64,000 bases of DNA from Cloeon dipterum (Eukaryota; Arthropoda; Insecta; Ephemeroptera; Baetidae): assembly GCF_949628265.1 (NCBI RefSeq), contig NC_088789.1, positions 29,195,883-29,259,882 on the forward strand, read 5' to 3'. Shown piece by piece: positions 47,280 to 58,568 of the stretch; the stretch's first letter is position 1, and every line of letters begins with the position of its first letter. Under the pieces are notes generated by a model. The model worked only from the letters and a program-made list of their open reading frames with translations, ran no database searches and was not told the DNA's origin. The position numbers and the translations under genes are program-made.

Positions 47280-48413
47280 TAAATTGTTAAGACCGTAAAC
47301 TAATTCTTTCTCTTTATTTAGATTAAACTATACTTTATCAACAAAATTTCATTTTTAACCCAAAATCACAGGCAATTTGATGTTTCAAAAATCCTAATTT
47401 TAATACAAAATATTTCGGTCTCTAAAAACGAGAAAAAAATAAATCAAGGAATGATTAAGACAGCAGGCCCAAATTAAAGAATTTTTTCTCACTTCTTTTA
47501 TAATTTTGGTGCAATAGCTGATTTTATTTAATAATTGAAGTGGTACATAACCCTTTCTGCACCTTCTCCCCCACTGCACCTTTAACCTCGCACGACTGCA
47601 GTCGAAACAACACGTTCTCTTCCGGCTAGGATCGGATTTGGTGCAAGAATATTCTAGAAACTATGATCTTCGATTAATAAGACCCGCACTCCTTACGGGG
47701 ATAGAATTTATTTAATCGTGCAATAATAGTAAACGTTTGAAATTGATATATTCATGTTATTTTTGTAATATCATGATTTTAATTATTTGTATTACAGTCT
47801 TGTACCACTACCAGAAGATAATTAAAAGACGATGATAGTCAAAAGACGTTTTCCATTCGCTCGTCGATACACCCACAGAGGTTTGAATTGAAAAAAATAG
47901 TTGACCTATTTTTTCCACACTTTGTTCTTGCAACTATATCTCTGCGCAAGACTAGTAAATAAAATCTTAACAGCATTTTTGTTTTGTTTTTGATCCTCTG
48001 CTCAGCATATATTGAGGGCTATTGAGCTCACTCACGGGGTACCAATAACACTGCCGAGCGGATTACATGGGGCCCGAGTGACCACAATAAAGGAGCTTGG
48101 GCTCAATTTGCCTCTCGACACCAAGGCCTTTTATTGAAACGCCAGACGTATGTCCCCAAAGAAGCCGCTGGAAAGGTGCGAAAAGCAGCAACTTGCGAGT
48201 CGGCGCCAGTGCGCCTCCCAGCCCGTTGAGCTATTTGAACACGCGAGGAGAATTTTGAAAAACGATTCGTGCGCGCCCGAGGAGAATAAACAGTGGCGAG
48301 CGTTTATGAAATGTCAGACAGTGATTAAATTTTTCCTGAGAGTTAAATCGACAAAAATGGATTTTCCCACAGTTAATCGTACTGGTTACTTTTAAGTGAA
48401 TTGAATTTATTTT
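47280..48413. other. Spacer between zinc-finger genes 3 and 4
   Basis: No gene seen. It is partly related to the spacers after genes 2, 4, 5 and 7 (a TTGACGGTCTCTGAGC-like region, then the SINE-like repeat). The stretch at about 47540-47870 appears unique. Confidence 0.55.
47990..48230. repeat. SINE-like dispersed repeat, copy e
   Basis: CCTCTGCTCAGC, CACTGCCGAGCGGATTACAT, CCTTTTATTGAAACGCCAGA and GGAAAGGTGCGAAAAGCAGC, ending near GAGTCGGCGCC. Confidence 0.6.
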
Positions 48414-48490
48414 CACTCAATAGGCAGACTGTTCCGGCAATCATTGCTACGGTGCAGGTTGCATTCAGTGAAAATCGATGCTTTTTGGCA
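48414..48490. repeat. Nine-copy conserved spacer element, copy 6
   Basis: GCAGACTGTTCCGGCAATCA and CTACGGTGCAGGTTGCATTC. It is shortened where the others carry AACAACACAG. Confidence 0.75.
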
Positions 48491-48857
48491 TATTTAAAAT
48501 ATAATTAATATGACAAAAGTGTGTTCGTGTTTTATTAATTTAAAATTAATGTCCTACTGTGCAGAGCACACATGTTGCCGCGTCTCAGGCCACTTTTGCA
48601 GTCGTCGATGTGCCCCTGACATTGCTGCCCGCTGGAGAAAGGTCTAAAATACACAAAACAGGCGTCTCTTAAGAAACATTATCGAACACTTGAGTTTTCC
48701 TTAAAGCCGATTTGGATAATATGTTTTTTGTTCTTGAATAATTTAATATACCGAAGGCGCTTTTTGAGCAAATAGGATTATGCAAATGTGTGCATTTTAC
48801 AATTAAATTTATTTAAACGCTTACTATTGCTGTCTAGTCAATCAACTTATAGCCCTT

Positions 48858-48968
48858 TCCATAGGTGGCGTGCTGAATTTAAAAAACTAATCAACCTTTG
48901 GAGCGGCGCTGCGATCGCCTAGCCACCTTTCTGGAACCTTCCATTCAGGTTCCGGTGGTCTGTCGGAA
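48858..48968 (+). promoter_or_regulatory. Promoter/5' UTR block of zinc-finger gene 4, CTCF-like core
   Basis: TCCATAGGTGGCGTG at about 48858-48872, then GCGGCGCTGCGATCGCCTAG and the conserved leader to the ATG. Confidence 0.5.
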
Positions 48969-50601
48969 ATGTCGTTTCAAAAGGCGCTGTGCTTGATTTG
49001 CGAGCTTCCGACGGCGGACGGCGCTGTCCTCGCTCTCGACGTGGACAAGGAGAAACTGCAGACTTGGTTCTTGAACGTCTGCGGACACGAGTTGGCCGAG
49101 GAAATCGAGGATGAGGACAAAATTTGCTACTTTTGCGCCTGGCAAGCCGAGTGAGATTCTCTCAGGAATTTATCGTATTTATTTATGGAAGTTTCTTCTC
49201 AGGTTTCTTTGGAAATTCAACGAAATTTCGGACGAGAATCTGGTTTGGTGGCCACGGAATATAGATTTGGATGACGAAGCTCGACGGCTGCGAAAATATT
49301 TCTTTGGTAAAATCAAAATACATATTTTTAATCTTAACATAATTAAATAATTATTTTACTGGAATTTTAAACCAAATTTGCTAATATGTACCATGTTTTA
49401 TTATATGCGAACACATAATAAAACATATTATTTGACAGCTGGAGGAATTGAGCAATGCTGGATTCCATTGGAAAAGGTAAAATATCCAGAGAGCGAAAAG
49501 GAGGATTGTGAAGATATTCTGGAATTCGAGGAACATTCCATAAAACCTTCTGATAAGAAAAAATGCATCTACTGTGGTAAACTATTTACATTATTGAACA
49601 GTTTGTCACAGCATGTGAAGAGAACACACAAAGATGCGGTTAGGTGTGGAAACATTAAATGTGCTACATATTTTCACAGAATCGAGCAAAGGGAAAAACA
49701 CAACGAGGAAGTCCATGAAAAATCGAGAGAAGTGAAAACATTCAAATGTGATTTTTGTAGCAAGCAATTCAATGGAAATGTTAACATCAACCAGCATGTT
49801 CGTCAGGTTCATCGTGAATTTCCCGTCAAGTGCGCTTTTCGTGGCTGCGTCTCGTTTTTCAAATCTGATATCGAAATGAGGGCACACTTTGACTCTCTTC
49901 ACAAAATTAATGATGCAAAAATGATTGATTGTGAATATTGCGACTACAAATCAAGAAAGAAATCTGATCTACAAAACCATGTTGCCAGAAAACACAGAAC
50001 AGGAAATAATTTGAAGTGTGACAAATGCAGCAAAATGTTCCCAACCAATTATGATTTATCCATCCACGTGAAAAAAGTGCACACATTTAAGCGCTGCCGA
50101 ATTTGTAAATTAGATGTGTCAGTCGGTTATTTCGCTCGACACGTTAGAAAGTTGTCCTGCGTTCGCTGCAAAAACGAGTTCCATTGTTCAGGTTCGTACC
50201 AATCGCACCTACAAAAGTGCAAAGAAACTTTGATCAAATGTTCCAAGTGTCCAAAGAGCTTTCAAATTTATTCTTTGCTTGTTTACCACATGAAAAGAAA
50301 ACATGGAAATCGCGAATGGCGGGGTTTAAAGCATAAAGCTCTCGGATTCAAGTGTGATCTCTGCAAAAGGTACTACAAAAGTGAGATTCACTTGAAACTG
50401 CATATTAACAGGATGCACAACCAGTCCAAATTGAAGCACTGTGCACATTGTCCAAAGAGTTTCGTTTTCACTACTAATTTGATTAGCCATCTCGCTAAGA
50501 AACACAATTTGTTGGAGCTTGAATTTGAATGTGATGCATGCAAAAAACAGTTCATTTCCAAAAGTTATCTTTGCACGCATCTCAAGTCATCTCATATTTA
50601 A
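48969..50601 (+). CDS. ZAD-C2H2 zinc-finger protein, array copy 4
   Basis: Exons 48969-49150, 49203-49306 and 49439-50601 give 482 residues. This is the most divergent paralogue. Exon 2 is 6 nt longer (WWPRNIDLDDEARRLRK), intron 2 is 132 nt rather than about 50, and exon 3 starts AGGIEQCW instead of EGNIEQCW with a different acidic linker. About 12 fingers are intact. DNA-contact positions differ from the other copies (finger 3 NVNINQ, finger 5 KKSDLQN). The intron 2 acceptor (TTTGACAG|CT) gives a phase-consistent join. Confidence 0.88.
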
Positions 50602-50787
50602 AGTTACACAAAAATTTAAAATGTGCGGAAAATCAATGCTCTCACTCAAACCGAGAAAGTATTTGCAACAAATTCATGTAAATCAATAAGTGCTCTCATT
50701 CTTGTTCCTCTCTGAATTATCGCATTTTAATGGACAACAATTAAAGTTGCTCCCAAATTTTTGATGTTGCTCTTTCAGTGTTAAACC

Positions 50788-50793
50788 AATAAA
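50788..50793 (+). terminator. Polyadenylation signal, zinc-finger gene 4
   Basis: AATAAA about 190 nt after the stop, followed by a 3' flank resembling that of gene 3. Confidence 0.5.
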
Positions 50794-51369
50794 ATCATTT
50801 CATTGTTAAGACCGTAAACTTATTCTTTTTCTTTATTTTGATTACTCTGCACTTTCACAACAAAATTACACTTTGAACCTTAAAACACTATTTTTTTTCA
50901 AATTCCTCTTTTTGATAACAAATTTAAAAAAATAGATACAAAATGCTTTTGTCATAGGTTTTGCTGCTCTTTTACTCAGGTTAAAATTTAAACAATACCT
51001 TTTTATTAAATGAATACTGATTCTTTTACAAAATGGGAACGATTAAGACAGCAGAGCCAAATTAAAGTTTTTTTTCTCATTATTGTTATAATTTTTGTGC
51101 AATTGCTGATTTTACTAAATAATTGACGTCGTAGTAAATACATTTCTTTAAAATTTGTTGGATTTTTTAGTCAATTCAGACAATTGAGCCGTTTTGCGGT
51201 TTTAGCTTGAAATTTCATGATTTCTTCTTATTTGATACTTCATGGTGGTTTGAATTGAAAAAAATTAGTTGACTGACTAAAAATTACATTATTTTTTCCG
51301 CAATGTCAGTTCTTGCAACCATATCTCCGGTCACGACAAGCAAATAAAATTAACAGCCTTTTTGTTTTG

Positions 51370-51570
51370 TTTTTGATCCTCTGCTCAGCACATCTTGAGC
51401 TCCCAAAAACACTGCCGAGCGGATTACATGGGGCCCGAGTGACCACAAGGAGCTTGGGCCCAATTTGCCTCCTCGCGACGAGGCCTTTAGTTCAAACGCC
51501 AGAAATTTGTCCCCAAACAAACCGCTGAAAAGGTGCGAAAAGTAGCAAGTGGCGAGTGGGCGCCATTGCA
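51370..51570. repeat. SINE-like dispersed repeat, copy f
   Basis: CACTGCCGAGCGGATTACAT, ATTTGTCCCCAAACAAACCG, AAAAGGTGCGAAAAGTAGCA and GGCGAGTGGGCGCC. Confidence 0.6.
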
Positions 51571-52046
51571 CCTCCAATCCAGTCGATCGAGGAGCCGTTA
51601 ATAATAAAAGGAAGCTTAACGTGCTTAAATATAATCATCTCATTTATTGGGACTAGTCCTGGCAATAATTGAAGAATTTGGATAGTATTTGGAGTCAATT
51701 ACACAAATCCAATTGGATTAATCTCGCAGCCTCTCCAATCCAGATCGGAGAGACAACATTTTGATGCGACTGCTTCTGTGCGAGTCTAATTATGCAGTGG
51801 GTAGTTTCAGCATCGCACTGCCACCTATTACAAGCAAGGGAATTGATATTTTAGCTTTTAGTGGCGGGAATTGCCCAAAAGCTATTTGAACACGTGACAA
51901 AAATGGTGATAAGAACGATTTGTGAGCGCCCGTAAGGAAAACAAACAGCGGCGAGCGTTTATAAAATGTGTGGCAGTGATTTATTTCTTCCTGAGTGTTA
52001 AATCCACAAAAATAAATGTAACCTATTTGTCACTTTAACGTCTTTT

Positions 52047-52120
52047 CACTCGATGCAGACTCTTCCGCTACGGTGCAGGTTGCATAACCACACTGTAAAA
52101 ATCAAAGATTTTTAGTTTAG
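52047..52120. repeat. Nine-copy conserved spacer element, copy 7
   Basis: GATGCAGACTCTTCCGCTAC directly fused to GGTGCAGGTTGCATAACC; about 15 bp of the central part is deleted. Confidence 0.7.
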
Positions 52121-52550
52121 ATACTCTAGAAAAAATAAAAAATTCTTGTTCGAAAAATATTTAATAAAAAACTCGCCGCATCTCAAGGCACTTATTTAGT
52201 TGTCAATGCGCTTCTGATATTGATGCATGCTAGAGCCCTGCTCGGAGAGAGAAAAAGGAAAAACACACCCAACGGCATGGATTAAACATACTGTTAAACT
52301 GCTGAAGCTGATTAGCGCATTTAAAAAAACCCCAGTGTTTTGATAAAAGCCAATTTAGATATTCTGTTATTTAACCTTGAATTTTGTAAAAGATTTGTTG
52401 CTATTATTCTTCTCACTTTATTTATCAATAGGTTTAACACTTTTACAGCATATAAGATGATGCAAAAATCATTGCTCTTTTCAATTAAAATAAATCAAAA
52501 ATCGCTGCAGGTTGCATACTTTATCAATCAACTTATAGCCCTTTTTCCTT

Positions 52551-52659
52551 CCCATAGATGGCGCGATGAACTTAAAACTAACCCACCTTCGGAGCGGCGC
52601 TGCGATCGCCTAGCCACCTTTCTGGAACCTTCCATTCAGATTCAGGTGGTCTGTCTGAT
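52551..52659 (+). promoter_or_regulatory. Promoter/5' UTR block of zinc-finger gene 5, CTCF-like core
   Basis: CCCATAGATGGCGCG at 52551-52565, the best match in the array to the CTCF core, then the conserved leader to the ATG. Confidence 0.55.
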
Positions 52660-54268
52660 ATGTCGTGTCAAAAGGCGCTGTGTTTGATTTGCGAGCTTCC
52701 GACGGCGGACGGCGCTGTCCTCGCTGTCCAAGTGGACAAGGAGAAACTGCAGAATTGGTTCTTGAACGTCTGCGGATACGAGTTGGCCGAGGAAATCGAG
52801 GACGAGGACGAAATTTGCTACTTTTGCCTCTGGCACGCCGAGTGAGTTTCTCAAAGGAATTAAGGAATTTCATGAATTTAAGTAATTTTCCCTAAGGTTT
52901 CTTTGGGAATTCAACGGAATGACAGACGAAGCCTTGGTTTGGTGGAATGTAGATTTGGACGATGCAGCAAAGGAGCTGCGGAAATATTACTTCGGTAAAA
53001 TTTATCTTTTATTTATTATTTTCTTATTTTTGATAATACCGTTGTTTTCAGAGGGAAATGTTGAGCAATGTTGGGTGCCATTGGATGAGATCGATCTGCC
53101 CGAAAGTGAAGAAGATGAAATTGAAAAGGATGAGTTGGAATTGGAATCTGAGACACAATCCAATATTTGTTCACAAAAGAAAAAATGTCTCTATTGTGGT
53201 AAACTATATAAATATTCGTACGATTTGTCAGAGCATGTAAAGAAAACGCACAAAGAGGCCATCAGATGTGGATACTATAAATGTGCCACATATTTTCACA
53301 CAATCGAGGAAAGGGAAAAACACAACGATGAAGTCCATGAAAAGTCGGGAGAACAGAAAATATTCAAATGTGATTTTTGTAGCAAGGAATTTATTGGAAA
53401 TGGTAATTTCAACCATCATGTTCGTCGTGTCCATCGTGAATATCCAGTCAAGTGCGCTTTTATGGGCTGCGTCTCGTTTTTCAAATCTGATATCGAAATG
53501 AGGGCTCACTTTGACTCTGTTCACGAAATTCACGATGCAAAAGTGATCCATTGTGTATATTGCCATTACAAAACAAGAAAGAAATCTTGTCTACAAAATC
53601 ATGTTGCTAGGAAACACAGAACAGGAAAGAAATTCAAGTGCGACAAATGCAGCAAAATGTTCCCAATCAATTCTGATTTATCCCAGCACGTGCAAAGAGT
53701 GCACTCATTAAAACGCTGCCGATTTTGTAAATTAGATGTGTCGGTCGGTTATTTCGCTCAACACGTTAAAAAGTGTACCTGTGTTCGCTGTAAAAACGAA
53801 TTCCAGTGTTCAGGTTTGTTCCAATCACACATGAAAAAGTGCAGGAAAACTTTGTTCAAATGTGCCAAGTGTCCAAAGAGCTTTCAAATATCTTCTCTGC
53901 TTGTGTACCACATGAAAAGACAACATGGAAATCGCGAATGGCGTGGTTTGGAGCACAAAGCTCTCGGATTCAAATGTGAAACCTGCAAAATGTACTTCAA
54001 GAGTGCGAAACTTTTGAAACTGCATATTAACAGGATACACAACGAGGCCAATTTGAAGCATTGTGCCCATTGCCGTCAGAGTTTCGTTTTCACTTTTCCT
54101 TTGATTAACCATCTCGCTAAGAAACACAATTTGTTGGAGCTTGAATTTGAATGTGATGCATGCAAAAAAAAGTTCATTTCCAAACGTTCTCTTTGCCACC
54201 ATATCAAGTCATCTCATTTAAAAAAAAACGAAAATTTGAAATGTGTGGAAAATTATCGCTATTACTAA
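52660..54268 (+). CDS. ZAD-C2H2 zinc-finger protein, array copy 5
   Basis: Exons 52660-52841, 52897-52994 and 53052-54268 give 498 residues, the longest copy. ZAD (CLIC, CYFC), linker exon (FLWEFNGMTDEALVWW) and about 12 fingers are intact. The carboxyl end runs past the point where copies 2 and 7 stop (after IHFK or KKTKI) and adds ENLKCVENYRYY. Translated 3' UTR of the paralogues matches this tail, so it is a recent stop loss or indel. The two C2HC fingers are kept (CVRCKNEFQCSGLFQSHMKK then C). Confidence 0.9.
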
Positions 54269-55204
54269 ACTGAGGAAACATTTGCTATAAATTCATGAAT
54301 TTCAATATGTGCTTTCATTCTCATTCCTTTCTTAAAATATAGCATTGTATTTGTATCATACTTGTTCATAATTTTCGATTTGATATTCTGTAGTAAAATG
54401 TCAATATAACTCATAAAAAGACCATTAACGAATTATTTTTCTTTATTTAGAATAAATACACTCTACTATCTCATTTGCGAGAAAGAAGGAAATAAATAAG
54501 AATTCGAAAAATCTCTCAAAATTCTCTAAATTCAGGCCGATAATTCCTATAACGCACAAAAGCCTTTCTTCTCGCGGTGGGTTCTACGACCGCCAGCTGC
54601 AGCAAATCCAGAAATTCCTCCAGCAAATATTCTAAAAATCTCTATTCACAAAGAATAAGGGAAAGCCAAATTTAAAACCGCGCAACTTAACAAGACAATT
54701 GTCTTTATTTAATTAAGTTCCTATTTTTAATCAAAATCTAGTGTCTTACGAGATAAAAATCAATTTTCTTAGGCATGCTGCTCGGTTGTTAATTTTAAAG
54801 TGTAAATAATACATTTGTATTGAATAAACGATCGTTATTTTCTAAAATATGACAGAATGAGATAGCAGATCCGAATTAAAAGTTTATAAATATCTCAAAA
54901 TAAACGATGTTTTTATATAAGATTTTTTGTGTTCAATATTGACGGTCTCTGAGCAGATTTTAGTAAATAATTAGCGAGGCACAAAAATATTTATTATGAA
55001 TTTTCTTGGATTTTGTAACCCTTTCAGACATTTAAGCCGTTTAAAATTGCAATATTTGAGATTTGAGCTCATTTGAAACGTCATGGAGGTTTAAATGGAA
55101 AAAAATAGTTGACTGTCTAAAACGCACACTATTTTTACCAAACTTTTGGTCCTTGTAACCACATCTCCGCACACGAATACGAAATGAATAAATAAACAGA
55201 TTTT
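54269..55204. other. Spacer after zinc-finger gene 5
   Basis: No gene. Nearly identical to 62644-63614 behind gene 7 and related to about 9110-9920 behind gene 2. Genes 5 and 7 share an insert absent after gene 2, with GCGAGAAAGAAGG and CCTTTCTTCTCGC as short inverted ends (54477-54577), a small MITE candidate. Confidence 0.6.
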
Positions 55205-55345
55205 TGTTAACCTCTGCTCAGTACTTGCCGTGGGCTACGAACTCACTGGGTCCCGATAAAAACGCCGAGCGGATATCATATGGGGCCGCAGAAGAGCTTT
55301 TCGCCTGCACGCCGCACCGAGGTCTTTTATTGAAAGGCCTCCTAG
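55205..55345. repeat. SINE-like dispersed repeat, copy g
   Basis: CGCCGAGCGGATATCATATG and CCGCACCGAGGTCTTTTATT. It breaks off after GAAAGGCCTCC, as does copy i. Confidence 0.55.
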
Positions 55346-55904
55346 ATATTACATATATTGAGCGCCGTATATATTTTTATCATTATCGTGTTGACTCAAA
55401 CCTACTCGGCAGAAAGGCGATTATTTAGGTGCAAAGTGATCTTTGGCTCCTTTTTATTGCATGAGGCAGACACCGTAAAGGGGCCTAGTGAGTGAGAGTG
55501 AGAGAAACACGCTTCACACGTCAAGGTCGACGGCGCCGGTGACCGCGCATCTAGGAGCCGCGGCTGAATTGGCCTAGCCGAATCTATCTGCTCGCACAAT
55601 CAGTCGGCGCCCGATCGCGGTCGCTGGGCCGCGCTCAACAGAACGATCCTCGATCTCCTTCGCCCAGCAACAGGCTTTAATCCTCACGGTGAACACGTGC
55701 TTTCATTTTAAGTTTGATCAATTAACAATAATGGAAATTTTGACAGTGTTCTAATTAATTTGGAAAATTTCTTGCCAAGTAATATATTACAATTAAAAAA
55801 AAAGATTATCTATTATTAATTAATAATTCGAGTCTAAAATAGTTATGCCGAGATGCCACTCTCGCGTCAATTCAATCGATTGCTTTTTTTACTTTTGATA
55901 AAAT
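55346..55904. other. Spacer, duplicated in part at the window end
   Basis: To about 55595 it is nearly identical to the last 240 bases of the window (GTGAGTGAGAGTGAGAGAAA, then GACGGCGC). The rest is unique and AT-rich. No gene seen. Confidence 0.55.
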
Positions 55905-56089
55905 TACACTGCAAGTCAGGGGTGAGAAAATGTCACTGCGCTGCATTGAGAAAATCTCACCCCGTCGTATGTCACTATGCCTGGGGTGTCAAAGGTGAGT
56001 TTTTCGCACCGAGCAGCAGTGACATGCGGCGGGGTGATATTTTCTCACTGCAGCGCAGTGTCATTTTCTCACCCCTGACTTGCAGTGTA
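55905..56089. mobile_element. Palindromic MITE with TA target duplication
   Basis: The element (55907-56087, 181 bp) begins CACTGCAAGTCAGGGGTGAG and ends with its exact reverse complement. The inverted arms extend about 70 bp with few mismatches around a short loop, and TA flanks both ends. A TA duplication with a CACTG terminus fits the Tc1/mariner group. No coding capacity. Confidence 0.85.
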
Positions 56090-56116
56090 GCGCGACAATT
56101 TTCTCACTAGCTGTCT

Positions 56117-56346
56117 TCCACGAACTGGGGAGAGGGAGGGAAAGCTCGCTGCACATCGCGGCCGAGGGCGGAGACCTGGAGGTGTGTCGCTGGGTGGTCC
56201 ATCAGGGCGTCGATGACGTCCACGCCCGGACCGCAGGGGGGAAGTCGGCGCTGGACTATGCCGCCAGCAGGGAATTGAAGCAGTTTTTTACTGCTCAAGG
56301 AAGCGGACCCCTCATAACGCAGATCTCAATTTGTGTTAATTATTAA
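56117..56346 (+). pseudogene. Truncated ankyrin gene copy (3' end), fragment 2
   Basis: Matches the last roughly 67 codons of the ankyrin gene (HELGRGRESSLHIAAEGGD through LKQFF). The normal TGA is changed to TCA at 56326-56328, so the frame runs on to 56346. Homology starts 28 bp after the palindromic MITE. No start codon belongs to it. Confidence 0.75.
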
Positions 56347-57169
56347 AGAACTAGACACTGTATGCAATTTATTTAGATCTGGTTAACCTTCTGAGCTAAT
56401 AGAAAATATAACTTCAGGATTGGAATACTTAAAAAAGCTAAAAATGACTGTTAAATCCCTAGTGAATGAAACAGCATCGTGATATGGCTCTTGGTTAATT
56501 TTTATTTGATATGGTACAATAAAACCAAGGAGGAACGATTGACTTTTGATTATTTTCTGGTTTGAATATCTACCCTAATTTATTTTTTGTAAAACTTGCC
56601 GTCTTGCGCGGCAGTTACCAACTAGACCGTCGGCTCTGAAAACGTGATTCCTGAATATTGCTCGCTCTGACGCGGCCTGTCAGCTTTGCATATCAACAAT
56701 AATTAGTTTTTTTGTCTCTGGATGAACAACATTACAATTTCACCCTCTAATTCCAGCTTTTGTTTTTATTTCTTTCTTCTCGAGTCTCGAGTGATTATTC
56801 TTTCTCTCTAAATACAAAATAAAAATAAAATTTCATTTGGTAACCCAATGATACATTTTTTGTAAATAATTTTGTTAACCAGCATTTTTGTGTGCTAAAT
56901 AAATCTGCTCTATATGATAAGATATATATTAATTTCTTCTGAGGTGGACCAACGCATGGAATTGACCCGCGTTTCCTGGTTGACCAGTAATCATTAAACC
57001 TGCAAATAAGAGAATAGAATCACAGAACGCTAAATCTCGGCCAAAATATGATATCAAAAGTCAAGAGGCCAGTCACATTTATAGAGCTGCGAATTTTAAA
57101 AGGCTTTTCTTCAAAATATTCGTTAATTGATACAAAATAGACGGTTCCTGAGCTAGACTTTTTGCAGGA

Positions 57170-57290
57170 GATTCGGCCCAAAGTGGCCTTCTTTTCGTTT
57201 CCCCGCACCAAGCTCTTTAATTGAAATGCTAGAAATTCGTCCTTAAAGCCACTGGAAAGGTGCGAAGCCAGCAAAAGGCGAGTCGCCATC
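57170..57290. repeat. SINE-like dispersed repeat, copy h
   Basis: CCCCGCACCAAGCTCTTTAA, AAAGCCACTGGAAAGGTGCG and AAAGGCGAGTCGCC. Confidence 0.55.
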
Positions 57291-57865
57291 CACACAGCTG
57301 AACTATTTGAGATTTTCGAGTCACTCAACTAACCACCCTTTACCATATCTGATATGGTAGCCAGCATTAGATCCCCGAACTGCTAAAATATCTCACATTG
57401 CTTTGACACTCCTGAGAATGCCGCTGAACAATGCGAGCCAACGGGCTGGTTTAAACAGATAAAAATTGATGATTTGTGCTCCTTCGAAAACCTCATAGAT
57501 ATTTTCACAAATAAATTGTCAATGGCTTAAAGTTCACAACATTTTTTCACCTTTTTTTAGAAATAAAATTAGTCTTTATGATTTCATTTTTGTACACACG
57601 ACTTCTTTCGACAGCTGTTTTGAGCTCCAGTAGATATAATATGTGATATTAAAATAATAATTAAATTACGCTGTGTCTTAAATAGTTATATCATTAAACT
57701 TTCTTTTCTGTAAAAATAATTGAATAATATTTACATCAGGTTTCATGGCCACGACTCTCTAGCAGAATCGAAGAGATGAATCCATGTTTAAATAATTTTT
57801 TATTGTAATTTTAAGAACAAAAAATGTTAATCGTACTGGTAGCCTTTCAGTGAATTTAACGTCTC

Positions 57866-57953
57866 TTCACTCCATGCAGACTGTTCCGCCAGTAAATTCT
57901 ACGATGCAGGTTGCATAGCCAGCCACACAGTGAAAATCAACGGTTTTTAGCTT
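57866..57953. repeat. Nine-copy conserved spacer element, copy 8
   Basis: CCATGCAGACTGTTCCGCCA and TCTACGATGCAGGTTGCATA, the twin of copy 5 through the unit duplication. Confidence 0.8.
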
Positions 57954-58457
57954 CTTTTTTTCGCTAGGATTAATTAAAAAATCGTGTTCATATAATTGTT
58001 AATAAAAAGATCGCCACGTCTCAGGTCACTTTTCTAGTCGTCAATGCGCCTCTGACATTGCTGCCTGCTGGAGCCTTTTGTTCGGCGAGAGAAAGGAACA
58101 CACCCAATGGCATATGGTTTCAAAGAACTGTGAAAGCTCCTGACTTGCGTCTCTTACAGGAACCTTTATCGAAAACTTGAGTTTTGATAAAAACCAATTT
58201 AGATAATCTCTACTCTTATTTATTTGTCCTTGAATTTTGTAAGAAGATTGTGGATATTATTATACACTTACTTAATTGATCAAAATGGTATAAAGCATAT
58301 GATAAGATAAATAGAGTGCTTTTTAAAAGTAATAAATTTAAAAATTAGGTTTTTGCTGCCGGTTGCATACTTAATCAATCAAAATTAAGCTCTTTTCCAT
58401 TTCACAGTGTCAGGGTTTTACCTGACGAGAATACGAGTGAGGAATGGGCGCTGCTGA

Positions 58458-58568
58458 CACACAGATGGCGTGATGATTTTCAAAAACTAACTGACCTCTG
58501 AAGCGGCGCTGCGATCGCCTAGCCACCTTTCTGGAACCTTCCATTCAGGTTCAGGAGGTCTGTCTGAA
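58458..58568 (+). promoter_or_regulatory. Promoter/5' UTR block of zinc-finger gene 6, CTCF-like core
   Basis: CACACAGATGGCGTG at 58458-58472, then GCGGCGCTGCGATCGCCTAG and the leader to the ATG. Confidence 0.5.

Larger units (their letters stand above)
50800..52550. other. Spacer between zinc-finger genes 4 and 5
   Basis: No gene seen. In order it holds AT-rich 3' flank shared with gene 3, the SINE-like repeat at 51370, a unique stretch (about 51580-51900), the nine-copy element at 52047, and sequence shared with the gene 7 spacer. Confidence 0.55.
56347..58457. repeat. Spacer duplicated from 42412-45416
   Basis: Second copy of the ankyrin-to-zinc-finger spacer. It lacks the LTR-like insertion and the poly-T expansion, and so preserves the ancestral state of both. 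No gene is supported. Confidence 0.7.
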
